Positions 8,654 to 19,051 of a DNA stretch of 23,507 nucleotides are shown piece after piece; position 1 is the first letter of the stretch; each line of letters opens with the position of its first letter. Below the pieces are notes generated by a model. That model searched no databases and was not told the origin of the DNA. It worked only from the letters and a program-made list of their open reading frames with translations. Position numbers and translations under genes: made by a program. This DNA comes from Coptodactyla brooksi (taxonomy: Eukaryota > Arthropoda > Insecta > Coleoptera > Scarabaeidae): assembly GCA_033557675.1 (NCBI GenBank), contig JAWQRM010000375.1, positions 1 to 23,507 on the forward strand. Direction: 5' to 3'.

Positions 8654-9997
8654 CAAAATAATGTTGCAATATTCCAAGACAGGTGGTAATAGAGTATGTG
8701 GTTAAAAACAATCTTCCGATATCACTCGAGTGTGCGTTTAATGCATTCCGGGAAATACAAAATTGGGTTACTGGGTCAGTTACATGACGCAAAACCTCTA
8801 TGTATACCTGACACAAAATTAAAGATTCGGTTTTCCAAGGAAGCGGGTCCCACATAGCGGTTTACTCAAAATTTAATATTTTTACTTATTCTAACTTATA
8901 ACAGCTATGACGACAGGGTGCTATTCTCTTGTGTACTTAGTACATAAAATGCACGTGATGCAATCTAACAGCAACGTTTTGTACTGCTATTATTATTAGT
9001 TTTGTACTTCGATTTCAAACTGTCACGTTTATTTACTAAACCATTGACAGTTGAGTAATGTTACAGCTGTTTGATATTGTGCAAGTCTTTTGTTTAATTC
9101 AATTGTTTGAATTTAATTCAAGGTTTTGTTTTTAATTTTCATAAAACAGTGAATTACAAAGAAATTAGTCACTAAGACTATTGAAATGATACCCTCGAAA
9201 ACGTGTTTATAATTTATGATTACTCATTATTTATTTCCTTTTTTATTTATAAACATTGTTCAATGGGGTTTGTTTCCTAATAATAATTTGTTCACTCTAC
9301 ACGCTTTGGTTTTTTCTATTCGTATATATATTTCGTAATTAAACAATCGTACCTGGAACTAGCTAGATTAGTTGTTACCACGTAAAACATAACAAGGCAA
9401 TGGGAATGCGTGCGCATCCGTTGTTCATATCATCTGTTTTGATAAAGTTATCAATCCACATTTGAATGCAAGTAGTAGTAGTGTTTAGTTTTTGGTGTAA
9501 GTCATATCTTGAAAACGTTTTTACGTAGTCGCGTTCAATTTTCGTATTTTACTTTATGCTGCGATGCTTGACGATATGAATCTAATGGTGTGATAACAGT
9601 GTGACATGTGATTTTTAAATATCGGTTAGTATCCACTAAAAACCATTTTGTTTTCTGGTGAGTGATGGATATTTGTAGAAGAATCCTGTACTGTGAATGA
9701 AAGAAAAGTTTTACACAAGTTTCGAAATGGAAAAATATGGGTATAATTATACAATCCATCGCACAACATTGATATTATCTGTTTGGGTTTGAATAAAAAA
9801 TTATGAACATTAGAAAGTAACCGCTTCGATAGAACATGTTTAAACATCTCTAGCCATAACTAAAGTAAACCAACATCTGCCATATTAGATATTCAATTGT
9901 AAATTTTCCCTATGTTACTATGTTGTTTTTTATGCACTTACCTTTAAAGCATCAAATTCAAAAAATATTTATACTATAAGATATAACTGCCGGTATA

Positions 9998-10019
9998 CGA
10001 GGTTTGATCAAAAAATACC
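9998..10019 (+). repeat. possible mariner terminal repeat
   Basis: CGAGGTTTGATCAAAAAATA, preceded by TATA, resembles the CGAGG..TGATCAAAAAGTA-type ends of some mariner elements and lies 160 bases before mariner coding remains on the same strand. No matching inverted copy was found downstream, so this is tentative. Confidence 0.4.
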
Positions 10020-10149
10020 CAAAATTTCTTAATTTCGCGTTCTATATAATCCCAATTGTTATAATTCTGTGTGGACTCATGCCCAATGATATGCTTCGGC
10101 AATTTTTTCGTATATTTTGAGCGTAAGCCGTACAGCAATACTCTTTTGT

Positions 10150-10385
10150 TCCGAAATTGCAAAATTGTGATCAATCAAGAGTTGCTGAATTATGTCAACT
10201 ATGATACAGGACTACCCAAACGGTTTATAACTAGTGATGAAACATTGATGTATGGATATTACGTTGAAACTACTTATTGGGATATTACGTACAATCATAC
10301 CAATGGAAGCTTCCTAAAGAGCCAAGACCAAAAAAAGTTGAAGTGCGATCGAATGCGAAGGTTCTGCTCAAAGCACAAGGGTATT
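10150..10385 (+). mobile_element. mariner transposase relic, first catalytic Asp region
   Basis: The plus-strand open frame 10071-10403 contains INQELLNYV, then LPKRFITSDETLMYGYYVET, then SFLKSQDQKKLK. These line up with the mariner block around TGDETW.YGYD.ET....W, with the first catalytic aspartate kept in SDET. The usual TGDETWVYGYD positions are altered (S for G, L for W, Y for D). The helix-turn-helix region and the remaining catalytic residues are absent, so it is a fragment. With the possible end at 9998 it would be a 5'-deleted copy. Confidence 0.75.
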
Positions 10386-10756
10386 ATATCTTATAAAGAA
10401 TAAAATTAGTATTAAAGAATTAATAATTTTTTTGAGAAAAAGCGAAAAAGTAAGACAAATACATATACAGATAGTAATATTTCAAATGTTCTGTTCAGTG
10501 TCAGTGTAGGAAAGTGTAGAAGGACATTATAAGTCCTTTTTCATTTATTTATTTATTAACCCCAAAAGATAAAGTCCGTAACAGGTATAAAGGTAAATGT
10601 AAGTATGTGAATGCATATAAAACTAAATATATCGTAAACATATATTAGAGTGAAAACTTAAGTTCTATAGAGATACATGAATGTTATTTTATGTTCTTGT
10701 TTCTAAGACTAGCCGTTTCATAACTTGTTGGAAAGACTTAATGTTGCAAAGTCAGA

Positions 10757-10790
10757 AAGGGCCCTCTTCAATCCTTTGAAGAGGGTCCTT
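10757..10790. repeat. strong hairpin, 15-bp stem
   Basis: AAGGGCCCTCTTCAA (10757-10771) pairs with TTGAAGAGGGTCCTT (10776-10790) around a 4-base loop, with one G-T wobble in the stem. The stem is GC-rich within an AT-rich intron. No T-run or gene context suggests a terminator. It may be a foldback remnant or a structured intronic RNA. Confidence 0.75.
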
Positions 10791-11304
10791 CCAGTCTGTT
10801 TTGGGCCACAAAAAAAAGTCTACCAGTCTTTTTTGAACACAACCAAAAAAGGCTGGAAAATATCTGTTCCAATACTGCTAACAATGTTTTGTAAAACGTA
10901 ATTCGGAATTTTATGAAAAATCAACTTAATTTAATTGAATTACATCCGGTATTGATGGCGCGGATTTATTGTTTTAATTTATTATAAATAACAATACCTT
11001 GCCCATGATTTGAATAGTAGTTTTTTGCATTTAAATATATCAGCTAACACATTTCCAAAGTTGCAGCAGTTCTTTCGTACTTCTAAAACAATTGTACATG
11101 GTAAATATGTCCATACTCTCCATGTATATGTATCCTTTTCTTCGCAGCATTTTGTGTGGTTTTGCGTTATCAACTACTTTCCTCTATTATTTTCTATCGT
11201 CTATGTGTTTGTTCCAACTTTTTTATTTTCAGTAATAAAGGGTCAAGGAAAAAGTTTATGGCGTGTTTTCAGCGAAATTCAAACACATTGTTCTTATAGT
11301 TTAA

Positions 11305-11526
11305 ATGAACTTATGTGCCATTTTGATCGATAACATGTTGCCATTTTTCTGGTAAAACCATTATGCCATCACTGTAGAACTTCTGGGATTTCTTGGCGAA
11401 AAACTGAACTAAATGATTTTTACAGACCTCTTGTGAAGCTAGCTCTACACCTTAAGAGAATTCTACAGAATGTGAAGCAAATGGTACTCAGACAGGGCAA
11501 GGTCCGGGCTATACGGTGGAGTTGAT
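11305..11526 (-). mobile_element. mariner transposase relic, C-terminal part
   Basis: On the minus strand from 11526 down this reads STPPYSPDLALSEYHLL, a stop, and later VQFFAKKSQKFYSDGIM, LPEKW and VIDQNG. This is the C-terminus of a mariner transposase (YSPDLAPSDYHLF, then FF..GI..LPERW..V...NG). The acidic position of the SDY motif is Glu here, and stops interrupt the frame. It is on the opposite strand to the relic at 10150, so the two are separate copies. Confidence 0.8.
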
Positions 11527-12990
11527 ACTGTAAAACAACGAATTTTTTTAGAAGGTTGTCTCATTTTTAAAACGCAATAACTTTCGACTAGATAAACAAA
11601 TGTCACATTGTTTTTTATTAATGATCTATGGACTGTCACCTTTCAAACGTCCCTATAGTATGACTTGATTGGATTAGTGTTACAAAAGTTATGCAACTCT
11701 ACCTTCATCTATTGGTAAAACGCGATAATAACTTTTTCCATAATCCTTTATTATATTACCTACTACTTGGTCTTTCCATCTTATCTTTTGCCTTCCTTTA
11801 GGTCTATTTAGTGTTAATTTTCAAATTGTTATTATTCTTAAATGCGTTTTCATTCCCCTTCTATGTATGTGCCCGTTTCATCTGATCCATGCAATTTTCT
11901 TCTATACTTGGTATTATTATGATTATAATGTGATAATTGTGAAGTGTGATAATTTGATGTAGTCTATTATTCGTTGTGCTCATCGGAACTTTCGTATATA
12001 TAAATGGTTTAATATCTTCAAATATGTACCTGCCATTTATGAATTTTGTTAGTGTTCTATTTTTACCTCTGTTACAGAACATATATACTTCGTTCATTAA
12101 TTTTTGGATCTCTTGATTGTGCTTCTACTTTCATAGTTTGTACAACTCTTCTTACCGTCTAGACCGATTTTTGTCTCTTTTTCTTTAAGTAAATTGCACT
12201 TACTGCTGATCTTAACTTAAAAAGTTACTGGTATTCGCATATGCTCTTCTCTACGTGTTACTCTAATACATCTTTAATAATCATAGTACTTTATATGCCA
12301 CGTTTAACAGTATCATAGTCTTCAATAATAATATAGTGTAATTTCTTGTTTTGCTCTTATATTTTTGCTCATATTTCAATGCTTAGTAGTCTGTATTTTT
12401 CAGGTTGCTAAACTGGTTTCTTCTGGGTCATTTTCCAATTCCAAAAACTTGTGCTTGTGTGACTATTTTCACTTATCCCTTTCTATTTTACGGATATCCT
12501 AATTTTATTTTAAATTCTTTCCTACTCTCATTTACCGCTATTTCCCTGATGTATATGAAAAATTAATTTAACTGTAAGCTTCAAATCTATATAAGAAGAT
12601 ATAATTAACCCTAATTTCTCCTTAAATTCAATTCAATGGAGAAAATTGACTATTACTTTCTGACCTTATGTTATGTTCGAAATTATTCCTAAAGTTTTGT
12701 AATAATTCCTTCTCGGCAGTAGCAATTATGTTTACATATCTGCTGTTTTGGTTATTGTTTATATGTAATACAAATATAAAATATAAACCAACTCTTTTTG
12801 AGTATATTGTAAATTATTTATTGAAGGTGCAACCATCCATATTTACCAGATAAAACTTTAGAACATATTTAATATATAATGATTCAACAGCCCTATAGAA
12901 AATGAAAAAAAATCGCTTTTGTTATAAACTTTGTCAGAAACTGAATTGAATTGAGTTACTTGATATTAAAATTTATTTCTCTTCTTGCAG

Positions 12991-13783
12991 TGATAACGAT
13001 CAAACGAGACCGAACGACCCGGGGGGCGGCAACAACAATAACAACAACAGCGTTGGCGGACCACTAATGACCAGCATAGTGAACGGCACGAGTAGAAGTG
13101 GTGGTGGTGGGTCGCAAATGAACAACGACAGCCCCGCGACATCTTTAAGCAATTCGATGAATTCGGGCAATTCGTCTATGTTCACTTCCTTCGTCCTCGA
13201 GAACGACTTCAACTTCGACCTGCACACTGTTTGGGGTGACATCTCACTGCCGGATACCCGGACGGACTGCAGACAGAGCCTAACCCCCGCATCAACCCCC
13301 ACTTCGAGACCGCCCAGCGCCCCGGCGTACAGCCCCGGAGGGGCGAATGCGGGGCAAAGCCCTATGTCGCAGTATGTCACGCAACAGAGCCCCGCACCTA
13401 ACCCCCCCTCCACCCCGGCTACCTACAGTACCTTTAATTACAGTCCTGTTGGAGAAAACTTCCAATTGGATGACCAGAAAGATACCAAAGTTAATTTGTT
13501 CGAGGATAACTCGCCCTCAATGATGGGAGGCGACTCGGCCAAGCTGAGGGATCTGCTCACGAAGCCTCCAAACTCGGTCGAGTCGTCCGACTCGGACAAT
13601 AAGAATAGTAGGAATAATAAAAATACGCATAAAATCCTCAAGGACCTGCTGAATCAGAAGGACGAGGATGATAACGAGAACAAGGGCAGTCCGAAGCTCG
13701 GCAGCCTGGGGAGGACGAATTCTGTTGCTGGACCATCAGACAGCAAACCCAACACTTCCAGTGGGAATAATATGTTGCGGGAG
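12991..13783 (+). CDS. tai: Taiman/NCOA exon B: linker and receptor-interaction region
   Basis: The exon has 264 codons after one base that completes the GG carried from exon A, giving G then DNDQTRPNDPGG. It continues with an Asn run, a Ser/Gly stretch, FNFDLHTVWGDISLPDTRTD (about residues 62-81), and a Pro/Ser region (TPASTPTSRPPSAPAYSPGG). The nuclear-receptor boxes follow: KLRDLLTK (LXXLL at 13544-13558) and ILKDLLNQKDEDD (13637-13651). The final codons are MLRE, the first half of a third box. The donor GAG|GTAAAG at 13784 is in phase 0. Reading into the intron gives V-K-stop. These LXXLL helices are the family's known contact with ligand-bound nuclear receptors. The acidic tail after the second box is also typical of NCOA. 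The acceptor choice is fixed by the matching phase and a good CTTCTTGCAG. Confidence 0.95.
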
Positions 13784-13869
13784 GTAAAGTAGTTATTATT
13801 TAGTCTATTGCAAAATGAAGTGAATTTTATTTACAATTTGAAGATTAACACTAATTATCAAATTCAAAG

Positions 13870-14230
13870 TGTATGTTATGTGCTCATATGGAAATAATGA
13901 ACAGCTCGAGAATGTTCCACAAGATATCCAAAGATTTGTATTCTTCCCTCTTCTTTACCAACATGACCAACACAGTTTCTTCAAGTACCAGGTGCAACTT
14001 TTTGAAAGCAATACAGAACACCTTTTCGACATCTTCAAATTTGAATATTATATATTTTCGAGGAACTTGCTATGGTAATAAGTAAATGGAAAACTGCAAT
14101 ATTTAAGATTTTTGCCATGTCATGTTATACCCAGGTATTAAGTCATCTTTGGGTATTAAATCCAATCTTTGCTCGAAATACTCTTCGTAAACAGCTGCAA
14201 TCATGTTCTCATTGTAGTACAATTTGCTTT
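13870..14230 (-). pseudogene. unrecognised coding-like relic
   Basis: On the minus strand one frame reads MIAAVYEEYFEQRLDLIPKD then LIPGYNMTWQKS and a stop. Further down, after stops, it reads KLHLVLEETVLVML, VKKREEYKSLDIL and NILELF. The amphipathic, Lys/Glu-rich, low-complexity-free character looks like decayed protein-coding sequence rather than random AT-rich DNA. I cannot assign a family. Position within an intron and on the opposite strand makes a transposon-derived gene the likeliest source. The plus-strand frames at 13869-14085 are its shadows. Confidence 0.4.
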
Positions 14231-14889
14231 GATTGAAAGATCATCAAGTTTCTATTGACAAAAGCATTTAAATTAGATTTTCTGTCATGCCATCGACAAC
14301 ACAAGATGTGTTCTTATACTTATACAATTCCACTGTTGTATTAATGGCAGTATAATCTTATCTTATGTTGGGCTGCTAATGGAAAAACTTTCATATGTTT
14401 GAGAATGTTAGCCAACATTAGAGTACCAAAGATAACATAAAGTATCAAAATCAACTTTGCTGCTACTGTCCATAATTATTAAATGGTGTCGTCGTTCTTG
14501 GATAGGTCTTTACAGGTGCTCAAAGGCTTGCCTGGAACATGTCACATGCTTATCTTGGAACATCTCCTTTGTTTACCCTTATTTCAGAAGAGAACAAACG
14601 TTCTACCAACTATTTCTAAGATTTTATTTCATTTTAATAAATCTTGATTAATTTTACACCGCTCTAGGTAGTATTTTATTTAACTTTGTAATCTGATTTT
14701 ATAAGTAAAACAAACGTGCATTTCTTCAGAAAAGAAGGCTTTATTATCATCCATATCTCTCCTCTAGCCAAAAATTACTAGGGATTAACCACTACAGCAC
14801 TCATTAAATATAATATACTTCTAAAACTTCCAGTATTTAATACTTGTTCAATGAACTAATATAAACAACTGATTTTTTTTAGTTAGATA

Positions 14890-14927
14890 TCTTAAAATGG
14901 TTATATGTTGATATAACTATTTTAAGA
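14890..14927. repeat. 17-bp inverted repeat with a 4-base loop
   Basis: TCTTAAAATGGTTATAT (14890-14906) and ATATAACTATTTTAAGA (14911-14927) pair at 16 of 17 positions around GTTG. It is a short compact hairpin on either strand. Its stem is shorter than a typical pre-miRNA. Confidence 0.7.
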
Positions 14928-15058
14928 AAGCATATCCTGCTTAAGTAGGTATTACCAATTTTCTGAAACTGTGTCAGCTCTCTTGAGCTCATTTTTATTA
15001 TTATTTGATTTTTCTATCTGATATGAGTAAATATATTTATTAAACTATTACGTAACCA

Positions 15059-15105
15059 CAGTCAAACTTCTCTAACTCGAATTCCCTTAACTCGAAATTC
15101 TCTCC
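15059..15105. repeat. possible pogo/Tigger-type element end
   Basis: CAGTCAAACTTCTCTAACTC continues with two more TAACTCGAA-like blocks, and another occurs at about 15180. Repeated CTAACTCGAA motifs directly after a CAGT start are characteristic of pogo-superfamily termini. No TA target duplication and no opposite end were found, so this is a suggestion only. Confidence 0.4.
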
Positions 15106-15273
15106 AACTAGAAATGTTTTTTCTTCCCATGCTTTACTATTTAGTTTACATGCAACTGAAATATTTTAATCCTTTTCTGTAACTCGAATTTTTCACTGGG
15201 ACTTTTGGTAGTTGCCTATCAAAATATATAATAGATAATTAATTACTCCTAAACTATTATTAAACATAAGCTA

Positions 15274-15684
15274 CAGGGCTCTCAGAAATGTCCAAGTCTC
15301 ATGTGACCACAACTCATTAGGCAACCTAACTTGCAGTATGGTAATAATTAAAATAAAAAATCCTAAATGTTACAATTGAGAAAATCAGTGGCATAACAAA
15401 ATTAATTTACTATTAAATAACAGGAAAAGAAATATTGTCATTATTGTCAAAGGATATTAACTTTGAGTCCAAAACTATTAAATGAGCGAAAATTGTATAT
15501 TTGTTAATTATGAAAGCTTTCTGCATTTGCTGTGACTAATGAATTATTCGAATAATGAAAAATACTCAGTTCATGAACACCTATGTTTGAAATGTCAAGG
15601 TCTGGTTACTTTTTAGTGACACACGAAAATATTACAACACTACCAAACTCATCACGTGGGACTTGGATGTTTCTGAAAGCCCAG
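15274..15684. mobile_element. MITE, 411 bp, with 33-bp TIRs and TA target duplications
   Basis: The left terminal repeat 15274-15306 starts CAGGGCTCTCAGAAATGTCC. The right one, 15652-15684, read in reverse, starts CTGGGCTTTCAGAAACATCC. They match at 27 of 33 positions. Each end is flanked by TA (15272-15273 and 15685-15686), as expected for the Tc1/mariner-pogo superfamily. The interior is AT-rich with no transposase, so it is a non-autonomous element. The TIR divergence indicates an old insertion. Confidence 0.85.
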
Positions 15685-17684
15685 TATATTCATTGTAATT
15701 ATAAAATGTGTATTTTATTGATTACTATAATATGAAGGATATAGGTAGATCACATTCACGATTTTGTTCATAGTATTTGTTTTATAATTACAGTACACTT
15801 TCGCCATATTGCCAGTAGTATATTCCTACATTAGGAATAATTCCAAACTTTCTTAATTGTCAAAAATAGTTGTAACAATTAAAAAAAGTTTGAAATTCCA
15901 TAATGCGGGAAATATTAATGACAACAGTTTAGCAATAATTATAATCTATAACTCAAAATCATTTTGACAAATGTCCTAACAGTACATACATATAATGTTT
16001 CTCATTCTAAAACAACCACCTTATTGGTCACTAGAGTGTGAATGGTTTATGCTTGTGGATATTCCACACAAAAAGGTTTCTAGACCTCACTAGAATCTTT
16101 CAATGGACTTATGAAATTTATGACTTCACTTTATTTTAGAAGGTATTTTAGTATGTTGTGATTAATCAGATATTTAGAAAACAACAGTTATTTAGAAGAA
16201 ACAGCTACTTAGAAACGAAATTGTTAGAGTAGCAAGAGTCAGGTTTTATCATAACACATAATACATGAACTGCAAGTACAAAATTATCAATAAAAGGAAA
16301 ATTGCAAATTTAAAATGCACATATTTAATTCTTCATATATCCCTAGTTGATTGAATTGTCAAGAAATGCAGCATGTAAGTAAAAACTTATTGAAGTATTA
16401 TTATCTTACATAATACATAATACAAAACCAATTAAATCTGTGTATTCATGTTTGTCAGATCAGAATTTGATTAAACAAACTCCAGGTCTCTAAATCTTTG
16501 TATTCATTTTTCTATATTTCAGCTAAACAGTCATCATCTAAACTGTACAATACTTATTTCTATATTCTTTTACTAGAAGTAATAAACCATTTTTACTGCT
16601 GACCAGCTGAATGTTAATATGCACCAAAATAAGTAGGCAAAGATCTTAATATTTGCATTATTTGGCACTATCATTTTAAACTTCAAAAGGTTTAGGGATA
16701 ACAAGGACAGTTTTTTGCTTTCTCATTTAATTTATACCACGTAAAATAATAACACAGTTCAAGTGCCAATATTTTAAATAACACTTTGCAGGCATCTCAG
16801 TACCGATAAAATCAATATTCTACTAAATTTGGCATCTAAATTTTCGGCGTAATTTGGCATCTAGGTTTAGTATTAAGTATACCAAATAAAACAAAATGGT
16901 TAAAAAGTATTTTCGCTATTAGTATTTCGCAATTAATGGTGACAATTCACATATGAAATAAAAAATAATTTATGGGAAGCCATCACCTACTTACCAACAA
17001 TAACATCAATAGAAATATGCTTTAACTTTAATCACACAACTATAAATGTCAGGCAATAATGACATTGCAAAATGTATTTAGATGGAAATTCATATTACAG
17101 TCTAACTTACATTATTTATACTGCTTGATTTGATAGCTGAAATTAGTTCTATTACAGTTCCTTTTTTTGTTTCCTGTGTTGTGAAAATACTTTATAGATG
17201 CTTTTCAATTAAATATTAATTTAATACTAAATACCAAAAGTGATAAAATAAATACACACCTAAATTAACAAATAATCATCTTTTTGTAAATACCATTAGA
17301 AATAATAGTATGGACAAACATGTAGTTAATTCATTCCTTCTGAGCACTTTATCTCTTCTATTTTGATATATTTTCAAATAGAAACAACTTCTAAACCCTT
17401 AGTTCACTCAGCTGGGGTTTGGAATTTTTCAATTGTGTAGTGTCTCAGGGTTACTACCTGTAGATCCTAAACATACTCAATTGGCACAATGGATATTCGC
17501 CCTCTCCTTTTTACACCTCTCCCCCTCCCCACTTTGCAAGTCGAAACAGAAGTGAAGTGGTGAATCAGTCATCCTTTTTTGTATCTGACAGTATAGAAAG
17601 CTCCTTCATCTTTATTTCTAAAGAACATTCGATTCTTTTTATATAAAGCTTTATTAGTTTATAATAAATATGATATTTCAACAG

Positions 17685-18557
17685 TTGCTGAGTGAAACAA
17701 GTGACGACGACGACAGAGATGTTAGAGCTGGTTTGAAACCGCAAAGTGAATTACTACAAATACTCCTCAAAGAAGAACAACCGAAACCTGAGCCTCAATC
17801 GCAAGAAGACTCGTTGTTGAGGAGTTTAGGTTTTCCATCACCAACCAGCGGTGAAGGACGGGGGGTGAAACGAACGCACGAAGAACGTGACCAGAAAAGA
17901 AATTCCGCAGATGGTGTCTCGTCGACCGGCACCACAGAGTTGTGGAAGAAAAACCAGATGCTAGCAAAACTTTTGGCGACGCAACCAAACCCCCAGCCCA
18001 TTCCCCCCATACCATCTAGTATCATCTCTGCGACCCCACAAGACAGACTGCCTAAGATCATACCAGATCATAACCTAAACAAAACCGGAAGGGCTGTGTC
18101 AACGAACATACAACAAACGCAGCATCAAAACCAGCAAAACGTGCTAGCCAACTCACGGAATACAACACGCATGGCCAACCGCCAACCAACCGCAAGCTAC
18201 CTCAACCAAATTCATTCGCCTGACAACGCCAGTATCCAAAGGTCGCAAAACGGTCAGTTTAACAATGTATCGGCAGCGGACGGTGTTCCGTGGGACCAGT
18301 CGTCTGGATCGGATCCCTATTTGTCACAACTGTTAGACCAAGTCATCGATATCGTCCAGCAGGATAGCAGCAATGATATACTGAATCTGTTGGATGCCGC
18401 ACCGCCACAAAATAATAACACCAACGGCTACCAGCAGCATGAAGTGATGGCGATCAACAAGATACAGGAATCGCTGATGCAAATCGAGACGATGAATAGT
18501 CCTACATCACCGAACATTGCGCTTACCGTCGCCCCACCGACATATCCATCTGGTGCC
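17685..18557 (+). CDS. tai: Taiman/NCOA exon C: LXXLL boxes and AD1-like segment
   Basis: The exon is 291 codons, phase 0 at both ends. It opens LLSETSDDDDRDVRAGLK. The first two leucines complete the LXXLL begun at the end of exon B (LRE|LL), and the acidic run after it resembles the third NCOA box. Further LXXLL motifs are LLQILLKEEQ (17754-17768), QMLAKLLATQ (17961-17975) and YLSQLLDQVIDIV (18321-18335). The last, with DILNLLDA and INKIQESLMQIE, forms a Leu/Ile-rich acidic segment where p160 proteins have the CBP/p300-binding AD1. This equivalence is inferred from order and composition. A basic GVKRTHEERDQKR stretch (residues about 60-73) could be a nuclear localisation signal. The open frame extends upstream to an ATG at 17670, but that lies in the intron. 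The donor is GTAAGT at 18558. Confidence 0.93.
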
Positions 18558-18646
18558 GTAAGTAAAATGATCAGATTTACCATCTTGTTGTAATAGTAAA
18601 GAGCATGTAGTTATTGTTATTGTAATATTTGCAAAAATTTTTTTAG
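18558..18646 (+). other. tai: short intron, 89 bp
   Basis: Donor GTAAGT, acceptor AATTTTTTTAG, phase 0. Retention would add 11 codons (VSKMIRFTILL is the in-frame reading) before a stop at 18591-18593. Confidence 0.93.
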
Positions 18647-19051
18647 ATGACGACGCAAAGTGCAGGTCAACCGGGTTTTCAACCGCCACCTCCTGGCTAC
18701 CAACGTACAGCCGTGCAGAGACCGACCAGGCCTGCAGCACCTCAATTTCCAGTGTCTGGTGGCGGTCTAATCAATAAACAACCACTAATACACCAAAAAC
18801 TGCCAATGCACACCCCGCAGCAACAGCAGCAGTTCGATCGAGAGAAAGTACGCCTGCTTACCCAGCAACGGCAGCAGCATCTCGTCATCCCGTCCAATGC
18901 CACGGTCGAAATGAAACCCGGCATGCAGAACATTGACTCGCTGTTGAACAATACGGTGGCGCCCAATGTGTCGCTGCAGAGGTCTAACACCGTCACGGAT
19001 TCTCAATTGTCGCCAACATACAGAGGTCAAATTGCTCAGCAACGGCAAAGG
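18647..19051 (+). CDS. tai: Taiman/NCOA exon D: Gln/Pro-rich C-terminal region
   Basis: The exon is 135 codons, phase 0 to phase 0. It begins MTTQSAGQPGFQPPPPGY and runs through TPQQQQQFDREKVRLLTQQ, HLVIPSNATVE and MQNIDSLLNNTVAPNVSLQR to DSQLSPTYRGQIAQQRQR. The alternation of Gln tracts with short conserved blocks (IPSNA, NIDSLLNNTVAPNV) is the pattern of the C-terminal activation region of insect and vertebrate p160 coactivators. The first ATG is simply the first codon after the acceptor, not a translation start. The donor GTTAGT at 19052 is less standard but is fixed by phase; reading through it gives V-S-stop. Confidence 0.92.

Larger units (their letters stand above)
2315..12990 (+). other. 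tai: taiman intron, 10.7 kb, rich in transposon relics
   Basis: The intron has donor GTGAGA and acceptor CTTCTTGCAG at 12981-12990. Recognisable content is diverged repeats (2347-2690, 4123-4333, 4467-4633, 5691-5740), a Tigger relic (2686-3858), 60-bp tandem repeats (3914-4051), an inverted repeat (4714-4803), a 151-bp tandem duplication with a perfect palindrome (5813-6101), hairpins, and mariner pieces near 10000-10385 and 11305-11526. Between these (4810-5640, 6102-8300, 8860-9990, 11530-12990) I see only AT-rich sequence with short chance reading frames. A short CTT microsatellite lies at 8311-8329. No host coding exon was seen. Confidence 0.9.
13784..17684 (+). other. tai: taiman intron, 3.9 kb
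   Basis: Donor GTAAAG, acceptor TTTCAACAG (weak pyrimidine tract), phase 0. It contains an unrecognised minus-strand coding relic (13870-14230), a hairpin (14890-14927), a stretch resembling a pogo-type end (15059-15105), and a MITE (15274-15684). From 15690 to 17684 I see only AT-rich sequence without exons, apart from a pyrimidine-rich run near 17500-17530. Confidence 0.92.

Noticed and set aside
13000..13413. 137-codon minus-strand open frame
   Set aside because: It lies opposite exon B, whose Pro/Ser/Gly codons give stop-free antisense frames. Its Leu/Pro/Gly-rich product looks like such a shadow.
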